From: JBHELB01 sp041859045
GTDB taxonomy: Bacteria; Hydrogenedentota; Hydrogenedentia; Hydrogenedentales; SLHB01
Length of the DNA: 64,000 bases
Direction: 5' to 3'
Assembly: GCA_041859045.1 (NCBI GenBank)
Contig: JBHELB010000034.1
Span: 20,306-84,305 of the forward strand
Below are positions 54,581 to 63,119 of this stretch, piece by piece (within the stretch, counting starts at the first letter, position 1; the number at the start of each line of letters is the position of its first letter). Below the pieces are notes generated by a model, which was not told the origin of the DNA, ran no database searches, and was given only the letters and a program-made list of their open reading frames with translations. The position numbers were made by a program, and so were the translations under genes.

Positions 54581-55597
54581 TTACCGGTTCGGACCGCGTT
54601 CCTCTTCACCGGCGGCGTCCATCTTCGAAATCGACGTCCGCATGTCCGTGTCCGCCATCACGTTCTTCATCCGGTAGTAGTCCATGATGCCCAGGTTGCC
54701 CTTGCGAAACGCCTCGGCCATCGCGCGCGGCACTTCCGCCTCGGCCTCGACCACGCGGGCGCGCATCTCCACCACCTGCGCGCGCATTTCCTGCTCGCGC
54801 GCGGTCGCCATGGCGCGGCGCTCTTCGGCGCGGGCCTGGGCGATCTGCTTGTCGGCTTCCGCCTGGCGAATCTGCAACTGCGCACCGATGTTGTCGCCCA
54901 CGTCGATGTCGGCGATATCGATCGACAGAATTTCGAACGCCGTTCCCGCATCGAGACCGCGCGCAAGCACGTTGCGGGAGATGCTGTCCGGGTTCTCGAG
55001 CACCTTCTTGTGCGACTCGGCGGAACCGATCGTCGTCACGATGCCTTCGCCCACGCGCGCGATCACGGTCTCTTCGGTCGCGCCGCCGACAAGCCGGTTA
55101 ATGCTCGTGCGCACGGTCACGCGGGCCTTGGCCTTGAGCTGGATGCCATCCATCGCGACCGCAGCCACAGTCGCCGGTCCGCGCGACGCGTCGGGGCAGT
55201 CGATGACCTTCGGATTCACCGAGGTCTGCACCGCCGCGAGAATGTCGCGCCCGGCAAGGTCAATCGCGGTCGCCTGCTTAAAGCTCAGGTCGATGTTCGC
55301 CTTGTTCGCGGCCACCAGCGCCTGCACCACGCGCACCACGTTGCCATTGGCCAGGTAGTGCGTCTCGAGTTCGTCTTTGGTGACGTTGAGTCCCGCCTTC
55401 TTCGCCATGATAAGGCTGTCGACGATGATCCGCGCGTTCACGTTACGCAGCCGCATGCCGATCAGCGCGACCATGCTGACGCTCGCGCCCGACAACCACG
55501 CGCGCAGCCACAGTTTGAAGAACGAGGCCACCACCGTGATGATCACCAGCAACAGGATGACCAGCACCAGCACACCAAACGCCATCAATCCTTGCAT
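54581..55597 (-). CDS. floA: Flotillin-like protein FloA (YqfA family)
   Basis: 338 residues, the length of B. subtilis FloA. An N-terminal membrane hairpin (about 5-30), an SPFH domain from about 40 to 200 (RNVNARIIVDSLIMAKKAGLNV, DLAGRDILAAVQTSVNPKVI), and an Ala/Glu-rich coiled coil (about 230-305, EADKQIAQARAEERRAMA). Scaffolds functional membrane microdomains. AAGGAG precedes the ATG. NfeD genes upstream in the same transcript are its known partners. Confidence 0.94.
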   Translation of the reverse strand: MQGLMAFGVLVLVILLLVIITVVASFFKLWLRAWLSGASVSMVALIGMRLRNVNARIIVDSLIMAKKAGLNVTKDELETHYLANGNVVRVVQALVAANKANIDLSFKQATAIDLAGRDILAAVQTSVNPKVIDCPDASRGPATVAAVAMDGIQLKAKARVTVRTSINRLVGGATEETVIARVGEGIVTTIGSAESHKKVLENPDSISRNVLARGLDAGTAFEILSIDIADIDVGDNIGAQLQIRQAEADKQIAQARAEERRAMATAREQEMRAQVVEMRARVVEAEAEVPRAMAEAFRKGNLGIMDYYRMKNVMADTDMRTSISKMDAAGEEERGPNR

Positions 55598-55613
55598 GGG
55601 AACTCTCCTTCCG

Positions 55614-56090
55614 TTAGTCCGTTATCTTCTCGACCACCACGCGCAGGCCGCTGGCCTCAATCACGCGCACCGGCGCGCCCGCGTCAATCACATCGCCGCT
55701 CGAAACGGCGTCAAGTCGCTGCTCGCCCACGCGCACCACGCCCGCCGGACGCAGCATCGTCACCGCGACGCCGGTCTGCCCGAGCAGCGAGGCGTCGGCG
55801 GTGTTGGCGGTAAAGCCTTCTTGGTTTGAGGAAAGCACGAGGCGCTTTCCCGCGCGGGTCTTGGGCAACAGATACATGCCCAGCAACACCACGAATACGG
55901 CCCCGATGAACTCGCCGAGGATAATGAAGAAAGCATACTCGGGGTAGTAATAACACCCCACCCACGTGCTGGCGACGAACGCCACTACGCCGAGGATGCC
56001 CAGCACCATGCCCGGCAAGAAAAACTCGGCAAGAATCAGCACCACGCCGACGGCGAATAGGCCCAAGGTCCAAAACAACGGATTCGTCAT
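55614..56090 (-). CDS. Short NfeD-family membrane protein
   Basis: 158 residues. Three or so membrane helices fill about residues 8-78, then an OB-fold NfeD domain (about 95-158: GQTGVAVTMLRPAGVVRVGEQRLDAVSSGDVI). It has no protease domain, as in NfeD1b forms that pair with flotillins. Its ribosome site GGAGGTGAGGG and first codons lie in an 82-bp segment that is repeated at 56636-56717, upstream of the inserted gene. Confidence 0.9.
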   Translation of the reverse strand: MTNPLFWTLGLFAVGVVLILAEFFLPGMVLGILGVVAFVASTWVGCYYYPEYAFFIILGEFIGAVFVVLLGMYLLPKTRAGKRLVLSSNQEGFTANTADASLLGQTGVAVTMLRPAGVVRVGEQRLDAVSSGDVIDAGAPVRVIEASGLRVVVEKITD

Positions 56091-56164
56091 CCCTCACCTC
56101 CGCGCGTCGCTTCGAGCAGCGCGATCAACTGGCCGATCTCGATGCGAATGGACTGCATGACCTT
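56083..56164. repeat. Direct repeat, left copy, flanking an inserted gene
   Basis: 82 bases matching 56636-56717 with three mismatches, same orientation, 553 bases apart. The left copy holds the 5' end and ribosome site of the short nfeD gene plus a frame corresponding to the last 24 codons of the 97-residue small gene. The mismatches fall mostly at third codon positions of that frame. Confidence 0.9.
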
Positions 56165-56564
56165 AAGCCTTTTCATTTTCATTTCCTTCTCCGGAACGGT
56201 CTGCTAGCGTCCCATCGGTGTTGGCCACAAGCCTTTCCCTTTCCGCTCGATGCCGTTTTGCTTTCCTGCGGCCCATAAAAAAGAGTACCCAGTAAAGTTG
56301 GAAAAGAAAAGACGCCAACGACCAAAAGGCGACATTGCACGCTAGTCGGGCAAATTCCCATCCCGCCATTATGCTCAAGCCTGGCGCAGACCGGTAGAAC
56401 CAAATAGGAAAGCCCCGGAGCTTCACAGGACCAATGGTTTCATCTCGCGAATGATCAACCCAGACAACAACAGAGCCCGAGAAATATGCCAAGATGGCCC
56501 CGAGAAATGGGGACACTAGTAGAGCGAGAAGAATTAGAGCGACGGCAAGAACTCGCTTCCACAT
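56163..56564 (-). CDS. Hypothetical membrane protein, inserted in the nfeD operon
   Basis: 133 residues with GGGAAG before the ATG. Two clear hydrophobic stretches (about 5-35 and 70-95) frame a short loop with WVDHSRDETIGPV and GFPIWFYRSAPGLS. The C-terminus is charged and ends GNENEKA. I do not recognise a family. Base composition is noticeably AT-richer than the operon around it. Its stop codon meets the left copy of the 82-bp repeat, and the right copy lies 70 bases upstream of its start, so it appears to have been inserted between the small gene and nfeD. Confidence 0.65.
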   Translation of the reverse strand: MWKRVLAVALILLALLVSPFLGAILAYFSGSVVVWVDHSRDETIGPVKLRGFPIWFYRSAPGLSIMAGWEFARLACNVAFWSLASFLFQLYWVLFFMGRRKAKRHRAERERLVANTDGTLADRSGEGNENEKA

Positions 56565-56635
56565 GTTTCTTCCCTACATTGTCCCCGGATAACCAGAACA
56601 CCAAACTCCAGCGCTGCCCTGGCGGCAGCTAATAT

Positions 56636-56717
56636 TTCGTCATCCCTCACCTCCGCGCGTCGCTTCGAGCAGCGCGATCAACTGGCCGATCTCGATGCGA
56701 ATCGACTGGATTACCTT
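56636..56717. repeat. Direct repeat, right copy
   Basis: The matching copy of 56083-56164. It contains the genuine 3' end of the 97-residue gene and, right after its stop, a relic ATGACGAA that equals the first codons of the short nfeD gene but runs into a stop two codons later. This shows that the two genes were once directly joined (ATGA overlap). Confidence 0.9.
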
Positions 56718-56933
56718 CATCTTTTCGCCCGGGTCTTTGGGATCAGCCTCAGCCAGGTCCTCAAACGTTGAGATGACACCGGTTTTTTCTGGAAACATGC
56801 CGCGCGCCTGGTCCAGCAGCTTGTTGTAGCGCCGAGCCACGGGGGTACAGCTATAGTATCCCGCGCCCTGCTGTTGCAGGATCGCCAGATCTTCGATCAA
56901 CTGACGCAGCATTTTGATCAACACTTCACGCAT
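56640..56933 (-). CDS. Small helical protein of the nfeD operon
   Basis: 97 residues. Its ATG overlaps the 3' end of the long nfeD gene by eight bases. The sequence is mostly helical with a leading MLRQLIEDLAILQQQGAGYYS and closing MKVIQSIRIEIGQLIALLEA. No membrane helix, no known catalytic motif. I do not recognise a family. Tight coupling to nfeD suggests it is a partner in the same complex. Its last 24 codons are duplicated at 56087-56164. Confidence 0.75.
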   Translation of the reverse strand: MREVLIKMLRQLIEDLAILQQQGAGYYSCTPVARRYNKLLDQARGMFPEKTGVISTFEDLAEADPKDPGEKMKVIQSIRIEIGQLIALLEATRGGEG

Positions 56934-58551
56934 GATCCTGTTCCTTCGGCTCGAACGCCTTGACCACGTATTGGTTGCCCTCGGCCTGAATAATCACGAT
57001 GGGCGTACCCGCTTCGATATATTCGCCGCGCGTCACGACTTGGATCGTGCGTCCGCCAAAACGCCCGCGCCCGGAAGGACGAAGCACAGTCGCCGCGACG
57101 CCTTCGAGCCCGAGCGCCATGCGCTCGTCTTCCTCGGTCTGCACGACGTAGCCCGATTCCGGCAGTTGCACGCCCTCGAACACAATGCGCCCGTACAGCG
57201 GCGTGCGCGGCAGGAAACGCCATATCGCCGCCAGCAGCACGCCCAACGAGACGACAAACACCACGAACGACTGCATCGCGTCGTAGAGGCGGTCGTAGTC
57301 CCAGGAATACTGCGGGATGGTCACGCGCGTCAGCGCGAGGTAGATCCCCGCGAGTATGCAGAGCACCCCGCCCACGCCCGCAAACCCAAATCCGGGGATA
57401 ATGAAGATCTCCGCGGCGAGCAGGGCCAGTCCCGCGATGATCAGCAGCAGATCGAGCCAACTGGCGAGTCCCAACACCATGCGCGCGCCGAAAAATAGAA
57501 ACAGCGCCGTAATGCCGATAACGCCTGCCAACCCGAACCCCGGCGTTTTCATCTCGATGTACAATCCGCCGACGCCGATCATGAGGAGTAAACCCGCGAT
57601 GGTCGGACTCGTGAGAAACCGAAACACGCGCTCCGCCGCGGTGATCACGATTTCTCGTCGTTCCACTTGCGCGAGTTGGTGGTAGCCGAGCGCCTCGTCG
57701 AGACTATCCACGACGGCCTGCGTCACGCCATAGCGCTGGGCCTCGACGCTGGTAAGCGTCAGCAACTTCGTGTCGTCGTCGACCAGCCAACTGCCATCCG
57801 TCGCCGTTTGCGCGGGGGGCGCGGGTACGGCCGATGGCGCGGGCGCCCCCACCGCTTCGCGCGCGGCCTGACGCAAGGCCTCGCCCGTCGAGCCTTCCGG
57901 CGCAAGCGCATCCACCACGCGCTCAACGGTTCGTGCAACGGAGGTGTGACTTCCGCCCTGGCCTGGGTTTGAACGGTAGACGCGGACGCGTCCGTCGGGG
58001 CCCGTCACGGCGCGCAACGCGGCGTCGGCATCCACCATCGCCTCGGCAATGTCGGGGTTATGTCCATTCGCTTCGGCGAGTGCGCGCATCTTCGCGCGCA
58101 TGAACGAAACTTCTTTTTCGCCCGTGGGCAACGTGCCCTCGGCGGAAAGCATGACCGGCTGGGCCGCGCCGATATTGGTGCCCTTGGCCATGATGATGTC
58201 TTTGCAGGCATACGAAATCAGCGCGCCCGCGCTGATCGCGCCTTTGCCCTCGATATACGCGATCGTTGGACACGGCGCTTTCATCAACGCGTCGGCGATA
58301 TCCACCGCCGAATCAACCCGCCCGCCGAAGGTATCCACCCGCAGCACCAGCGCCCGCGCGCCCGAGGATTCACGAATCGCGCGTTCGACCACCACGGCAA
58401 GGCCTTCGTCCACCATGCCCGTGATCGGACAGACGACGATGTAATCCTGCGGGGCGTCCGCGTTGGATTCGGCAGGCTCGGCGGCGAACGCCGTTGCGCA
58501 CACATACAGCGCACATAACCCTGCGCATAGGAGCATTCGCAGAAAATTCAC
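56926..58551 (-). CDS. Long NfeD protein with ClpP-class serine protease domain
   Basis: 541 residues from a GTG at 58551 (AAGGGAG eight bases upstream); longer frames from 58605 or 58704 are possible but would spoil a signal peptide that begins right here (FLRMLLCAGLCALYVCATAFA). The protease part (about 30-230) has VLRVDTFGGRVDSAVDIADAL and nucleophile Ser107 in GKGAISAGALISYA. An insert rich in Ala/Pro follows, then four to five membrane helices (about 320-435) and an NfeD OB domain (about 460-535). Such proteases cleave stomatin/flotillin-family partners, here FloA four genes on. Confidence 0.92.
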   Translation of the reverse strand: MNFLRMLLCAGLCALYVCATAFAAEPAESNADAPQDYIVVCPITGMVDEGLAVVVERAIRESSGARALVLRVDTFGGRVDSAVDIADALMKAPCPTIAYIEGKGAISAGALISYACKDIIMAKGTNIGAAQPVMLSAEGTLPTGEKEVSFMRAKMRALAEANGHNPDIAEAMVDADAALRAVTGPDGRVRVYRSNPGQGGSHTSVARTVERVVDALAPEGSTGEALRQAAREAVGAPAPSAVPAPPAQTATDGSWLVDDDTKLLTLTSVEAQRYGVTQAVVDSLDEALGYHQLAQVERREIVITAAERVFRFLTSPTIAGLLLMIGVGGLYIEMKTPGFGLAGVIGITALFLFFGARMVLGLASWLDLLLIIAGLALLAAEIFIIPGFGFAGVGGVLCILAGIYLALTRVTIPQYSWDYDRLYDAMQSFVVFVVSLGVLLAAIWRFLPRTPLYGRIVFEGVQLPESGYVVQTEEDERMALGLEGVAATVLRPSGRGRFGGRTIQVVTRGEYIEAGTPIVIIQAEGNQYVVKAFEPKEQDHA

Positions 58552-58657
58552 TCCACGCACTCCCTTGTTTGGCGGAATCCCCAGTCTCCACCTTACCCAT
58601 TCCATGATAGCGGAACTGGATCGCCGGAAAAACATTTTTCGAGAAGCCCCTCCATCG

Positions 58658-58663
58658 TATAAT
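58658..58663 (+). promoter_or_regulatory. -10 element before the Cys-rich small gene
   Basis: TATAAT, a full consensus -10, 28 bases before the ATG at 58692. The -35 region 17 bases upstream reads TTTTTC and is weak. Confidence 0.5.
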
Positions 58664-58691
58664 GGAAGACAAACTGGCAAGGAGAATGCAC

Positions 58692-58880
58692 ATGACTCCC
58701 ACATGCAATAACACGATCGAATGCACCTGCACCTACAGCTCGTGTTCGCGGCGTGGCAAGTGCTGCGAATGCCTGCAATACCACCTCAAGCGCGACCAGT
58801 TGCCCGGCTGCTGTTTTCCGCCCGACGCCGAGCGCACCTACGACCGCTCGTTCAAAGCGTTCATCAAAGCACGGAGCTGA
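58692..58880 (+). CDS. Cysteine-rich small protein (DUF6485-like)
   Basis: 62 residues from the ATG at 58692, seven bases after AAGGAG; an ATG two codons earlier is too close. Eight cysteines in a pattern CTCTYSSCSRRGKCCECLQYH, then LPGCCF and YDRSFKAFIKA. This agrees with my recollection of the DUF6485 family of about 65-residue metal-binding-type proteins found in many anaerobes. Function unknown. It ends two bases before the next gene, so they form one transcript. Confidence 0.85.
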   Translation: MTPTCNNTIECTCTYSSCSRRGKCCECLQYHLKRDQLPGCCFPPDAERTYDRSFKAFIKARS

Positions 58881-58882
58881 TT

Positions 58883-59389
58883 ATGTCCGACACGACACGC
58901 GCATACCTGCTTTACTCGCATTCCCTGGGCGACGTCACCGCCGAAACCGACGGCAACCGCCTCGTAAGCGTGACCCTGCACCACGGCCGCGCGAAGGACG
59001 TCGATTCTGGACACGCGCCCGCGCTGATCGCCAAACTGCAGAAAGCCTTCGAACGCTATTTCGCCGGACGCCACGAAACATTCGGGGGGGTTGAATTGGA
59101 TCTTTCGCAAGGCACGCCCTTTCAACAAACGATCTGGCGCGCGTTGCGCGAAGTCCCTTGGGGTACGGGTACAAGCTACGGTGCCTTGGCTGAGCGCGCA
59201 CGACATCCCCGCGCGGCGCGCGCGGCGGGACAGGCCGTGGGGGCCAATCCCTTTCCCATCGTCGTCCCCTGCCACCGCGTACTTGCCGTGGGCGGCGGTT
59301 TGGGCGGATTTTCTTGCGGATTGGACTGGAAGCGCGCGCTACTGAATCTGGAAGGCCTTCCCTTCCGCGAGCCGCCCTCACCAACCTGA
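58883..59389 (+). CDS. ogt: Methylated-DNA-protein cysteine methyltransferase
   Basis: 168 residues from the ATG at 58883. Transfers alkyl groups from O6-alkylguanine in DNA to its own Cys130 in VVPCHRVL, a one-time repair. The DNA-binding helix region TPFQQTIWRALREVPWGTGTSYGALAERA and the final GGLGGFSCGLDWKRALLNLEG are typical. Domain order is Ogt/MGMT without an Ada part. Two bases after the Cys-rich gene. Confidence 0.95.
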   Translation: MSDTTRAYLLYSHSLGDVTAETDGNRLVSVTLHHGRAKDVDSGHAPALIAKLQKAFERYFAGRHETFGGVELDLSQGTPFQQTIWRALREVPWGTGTSYGALAERARHPRAARAAGQAVGANPFPIVVPCHRVLAVGGGLGGFSCGLDWKRALLNLEGLPFREPPSPT

Positions 59390-59508
59390 AGCCCAGAACC
59401 GCACACCCCCGCAAATTGCCGCCCCCCTGGGCGAAACGATACTATATCGCCTCTATTGGGCTGCGCCGATGGCGAGGACGTTTTACACAAAGCAAGAAGG
59501 GTGATGAA

Positions 59509-61353
59509 TTGAGTACGCATGCTTTCGATATCGAGAATGGGCCGGGGCCGCACCCCTGGACGCATCTGAGTCCTTTGAATGACGCGCGCGATTTTCATTT
59601 CGCGCTGCTCGCCGATCGTAGCGGGGGCATCCGCGACGGCCGTCTGCAACAGATCATCGAGCGTATGAACCTTTTGCGCCCCACGTTCGCGCTGCACATC
59701 GGCGATCTCATCGAAGGCGCGCCGCACGACATGAACGAGGTGAACGCGCAGTGGAACGAAGCCCTCGAGCTGATTAAGCCCATCGAAGCGCCGCTCTTTC
59801 TCGTTCCCGGCAATCACGACGTGAACAATCTCGCGCAGATCGAGGTGTGGAAGCAACGGATCGGCGAACTCTATTACCATTTCGTCTATCAAGATGTGCT
59901 GTTCCTGATTCTGCACACGGAAGACCCGCCCGGAAAACAGCTCAGCGACGCGCAGGTGGCGTACGTGGCGAAAACGCTGGACGAACACCCGGACGTGCGC
60001 TGGACCTTCGTGTTTCTTCATGTGCCGCTATGGCTCTACGATCACGAGCACAATTGGGAGAAGGTCGAGGCGTTGCTGCATGGGCGCAAGCACACGGTTT
60101 TCGCCGGGCACATGCACGAATACGTGAAGTATGAGCGCAACGGCGGCAACTACATCATCCTTGCGTCGAGCGGCGCATGGAATCTCATGCGCGGCCCGGC
60201 CTATGGCGAGTTCGACCACATCACGTGGGTGTCGGTGACGGATGACGGCCCGCGCGTCGCGAACCTCACAGCCGACGGGCTGCTCAATGAGAACGCGAAC
60301 ACCGAGGCCATGTACACCGAACTCATGCCGTTGCGGCGCGGGGCGGCGGTCACGTCAGGGGGCGTCCAGAGCGACGCCACGTTCACCGGCGGAACCGCGC
60401 GGCTGCGCCTGTACAACCCGCTCCCGCGTCCGTTGAAACTGAAGGCCCTGGTGCATCCTTCGCGTCAAGTGCAGCCCGCGTTGACCTGCGTGGAACGAGA
60501 TCTCGCGCCGGGCGAAGAGGCCGTCACGGATATCGCGTTGTCGCCATCCGCACCACTGCCCGCGCGCGACGTGGACCCGCTCCGCGTGACGTGGCGCGCC
60601 GAGACGAACTATCCAGACCGCGAACCGGTCGTCATGACCGGCGCGCACCGTATCATCATAGAGCCCAAGCACATTTGCCCCCGACGAACCTTCTCCACCC
60701 GCGTCGATGCGCGGCTCGACGGTTGGCCCGCGTTGCCGTGGCGCTGCATCGAGCCCGGTCAGGTCACGCAGTGTCCGGCCGAGTGGTCCGGCCCGGCGGA
60801 CACCTCGTTCGATTTTGGCGTGGCCTATGATGACGACTATGTCTACGTCGCGGTGCGCGTGCGCGACGATTTTGGCAAGTTCCGCGCGCGCAAAGACCCG
60901 TGGCGCAAGGACAGTGTGATGATCCGTCTTGACGCGCGCCCCGAAGCCGAGCGCGCGCCGCACTATCGTCCGTATGTGAACCCCAACATGGACTGGGAAC
61001 TGGCGCGGCACTTTGGCGATTACCCTGGCGCGGGAGCGTTCGACGAGTACGTCTTTGCCGGGCTTTCACTTGGCGCGACGTCGGACGTGTGCACAATCTA
61101 CGAGGAAGCGCGCCAACCCGAAGGACTGCGCTATGCGTGCGTGCCGGTGGAGGGCGGGTTCCAGGCGGAAATCGCCGTACCTGCCGATTACCTCAATGCG
61201 CGACAAGGCGGGCGTTGGACGTCGTTCCGGCTCAACATCAGCGTGTTCGATTTCGATGGCAACTATGCCGGTCCGCACAAAGCGGTCTGGTGGCGACCGG
61301 AATGGAACTCGCCCGAGGACTTCGAAGGCTCCGGAACATTTGTAAGGGACTAA
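59509..61353 (+). CDS. Calcineurin-like metallophosphoesterase with CBM9/DOMON-type C-terminus
   Basis: 614 residues, most likely from a TTG at 59509 (AGAAGG eight bases upstream); no ATG lies in frame nearby and the longer frame overlaps ogt. The phosphoesterase (about 25-235) shows LADRSGG, HIGDLIEG, VPGNHDV, FVFLHVPLW and FAGHMHEY, so all metal ligands are present except that the first motif has DR in place of DxH. A middle beta domain follows, and about 410-610 resembles family 9 carbohydrate-binding modules (FDFGVAYDDDYVYVAVRVRDD). No signal peptide is evident, odd for a CBM-bearing protein. Substrate unknown. Confidence 0.82.
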   Translation: MSTHAFDIENGPGPHPWTHLSPLNDARDFHFALLADRSGGIRDGRLQQIIERMNLLRPTFALHIGDLIEGAPHDMNEVNAQWNEALELIKPIEAPLFLVPGNHDVNNLAQIEVWKQRIGELYYHFVYQDVLFLILHTEDPPGKQLSDAQVAYVAKTLDEHPDVRWTFVFLHVPLWLYDHEHNWEKVEALLHGRKHTVFAGHMHEYVKYERNGGNYIILASSGAWNLMRGPAYGEFDHITWVSVTDDGPRVANLTADGLLNENANTEAMYTELMPLRRGAAVTSGGVQSDATFTGGTARLRLYNPLPRPLKLKALVHPSRQVQPALTCVERDLAPGEEAVTDIALSPSAPLPARDVDPLRVTWRAETNYPDREPVVMTGAHRIIIEPKHICPRRTFSTRVDARLDGWPALPWRCIEPGQVTQCPAEWSGPADTSFDFGVAYDDDYVYVAVRVRDDFGKFRARKDPWRKDSVMIRLDARPEAERAPHYRPYVNPNMDWELARHFGDYPGAGAFDEYVFAGLSLGATSDVCTIYEEARQPEGLRYACVPVEGGFQAEIAVPADYLNARQGGRWTSFRLNISVFDFDGNYAGPHKAVWWRPEWNSPEDFEGSGTFVRD

Positions 61354-61369
61354 AGGGTGAGTAAAGTTT

Positions 61370-61412
61370 GACTCCGCCCAACCGCGAGCACTCTCGGTTG
61401 AGCGGAGTCTTT
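61370..61412 (+). terminator. Terminator after the metallophosphoesterase gene
   Basis: GACTCCGC-C-CAACCG (61370-61384) pairs with CGGTTG-A-GCGGAGTC (61395-61409), 14 of 15 positions, 10-base loop, followed by TTTGG. Confidence 0.85.
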
Positions 61413-61470
61413 GGTCGAATAACGGCACGCGCTGCATGATTTTCTAAAGTTACCCGGCAGAGAAGTCGAT

Positions 61471-61498
61471 TTGACATAGCTTCCCACTTCCATATAAT
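61471..61498 (+). promoter_or_regulatory. Consensus sigma70 promoter of the flavoenzyme gene
   Basis: TTGACA, 16-base spacer, TATAAT: both hexamers match the consensus perfectly. Predicted start near 61505, 30 bases before the ATG at 61535. Confidence 0.8.
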
Positions 61499-61534
61499 GG
61501 CTCGCTAGCAGTTAACAATGTCACGAGGACGTAG

Positions 61535-63064
61535 ATGAAGAAAGTAGTCATTATTATCGGCGCAGGCCCCGCAGGCCTCACCGCTGCATATGAACTCCTT
61601 CAATATGACGATGCGCACCCCATTGTACTAGAGGCCACAGACCACATCGGGGGCATCTCGAAGACCGTTTGTTATAAGGGTAATCGAATCGATATCGGCG
61701 GTCACCGGTTTTTCTCCAAGTCCGATGCGGTGATGAACTGGTGGCAAGATATTCTTCCAGTGCAGCGAGAAAATATCGATATTGACAAAACCGAAAAGGT
61801 CATGTTAGTGCGTTTTCGCCGTTCACGCATTTACTTCTTGAGACGGTTTTTTGACTACCCCATCAGCCTTACTCCAGGGACTCTTGCGAATCTTGGACTG
61901 TTCCGAACAGTACGCATTGCCGTTAGCTATCTTCGTTCTCTTCTTTTTCCAATCAAGCCCGAACTGAATCTCGAGGCTTTCTTCATTAACCGTTTTGGGC
62001 GAGAACTCTACAACACGTTTTTCAAGTCATATACGGAGAAAGTCTGGGGCGTTCCCTGCATCAGTATTAGCTCGGAATGGGGCGCGCAACGGATCAAGGG
62101 GCTTTCGGTGCTTCGGGCAGTATGGCATATTCTCAAAAAGTTTGCGCCGCGTTCGCAGGATGTGCGGCAGAAGGAAGTAGAGACATCCCTTATTGAGCAG
62201 TTCCTCTACCCGAAATATGGCCCAGGCCAGATGTGGGAGAGCGTTGCCGACCTCATTCGAGAAAGGCATGGCGAGATACACATGAAGGCCAAGGTCGTGA
62301 GCATTCTCCGGGAGGATGACCGAATCGCAGCCGTTGAGACGGAAGATACCGACACTGGCGAGCGCAAAATCTGGAAGGGGCAATATTTCATATCAACGAT
62401 GCCTGTAAAAGACCTCGTTGCGCACATCAACCCAGCTCCCCCACGAGACGTGCGCGACGTGGCGGATGGGCTTGTATACCGGGACTTCATCAGCGTCGGA
62501 CTCCTGCTTCGCCGACTCAAACTCAAAGATCCCGCCGTGCCTGATGGAAGGATTACCGACAACTGGATCTACATTCAGGAGCCGGATGTTCAAGTGGGAC
62601 GCCTTCAAATATTTAACAACTGGAGTCCCTACATGCTTAAAGATCCAGAAAATACCGTCTGGATCGGGCTCGAATACTTCGTCAACGAGGGTGACGCATT
62701 GTGGACAAAATCTGACAACGATTTGTCAGACTTGGCCGCCAAGGAACTCGAGATGATCGGGATCATCGACGTCGTTGATGTGCTTGATTCGGTGGTGATT
62801 CGGGAACCCAAGGCATACCCCGCGTATTTTGGAACTTACGATAGATTCTCCGTTATTCGCGCATTCACGGACAGCATTCCCAATCTCTTTTGTGTTGGCC
62901 GCAATGGGATGCACCGCTATAATAACCAAGACCACTCGATGCTCACCGCTATGGCATCTGTCGACTGTATTGTCCAGGGAAAGACCGATAAAGGACATGT
63001 CTGGAGCGTCAATGCCGAGCAGGAGTACCATGAAGAAAAGGGTGCGCGCGACAGCAAGATATAG
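61535..63064 (+). CDS. UDP-galactopyranose-mutase-like FAD oxidoreductase
   Basis: 509 residues. FAD-binding IIGAGPAGLTAAYELL opens the protein, followed by DIGGHRFFSKSD, a feature of the UDP-galactopyranose mutase/protoporphyrinogen-oxidase-like group in glycan gene clusters. The C-terminal NLFCVGRNGMHRYNNQDHSMLTAM binds the flavin end. At 509 residues it is longer than classical Glf (about 390), so the exact reaction is unsure. It is the first gene after a consensus promoter, in less GC-rich DNA than the rest of the window, and a methyltransferase follows 55 bases later. Confidence 0.85.
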   Translation: MKKVVIIIGAGPAGLTAAYELLQYDDAHPIVLEATDHIGGISKTVCYKGNRIDIGGHRFFSKSDAVMNWWQDILPVQRENIDIDKTEKVMLVRFRRSRIYFLRRFFDYPISLTPGTLANLGLFRTVRIAVSYLRSLLFPIKPELNLEAFFINRFGRELYNTFFKSYTEKVWGVPCISISSEWGAQRIKGLSVLRAVWHILKKFAPRSQDVRQKEVETSLIEQFLYPKYGPGQMWESVADLIRERHGEIHMKAKVVSILREDDRIAAVETEDTDTGERKIWKGQYFISTMPVKDLVAHINPAPPRDVRDVADGLVYRDFISVGLLLRRLKLKDPAVPDGRITDNWIYIQEPDVQVGRLQIFNNWSPYMLKDPENTVWIGLEYFVNEGDALWTKSDNDLSDLAAKELEMIGIIDVVDVLDSVVIREPKAYPAYFGTYDRFSVIRAFTDSIPNLFCVGRNGMHRYNNQDHSMLTAMASVDCIVQGKTDKGHVWSVNAEQEYHEEKGARDSKI

Positions 63065-63119
63065 CGGTACCGATAGGTGATGTATCGCCGGTTTTACTGC
63101 GCGATGGAGGAATTGCGAG

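Noticed and set aside
56163..56564. Reading the AT-rich gene as an insertion sequence
   Set aside because: It is a membrane-type protein without transposase motifs, and the bracketing repeats are direct, not inverted.
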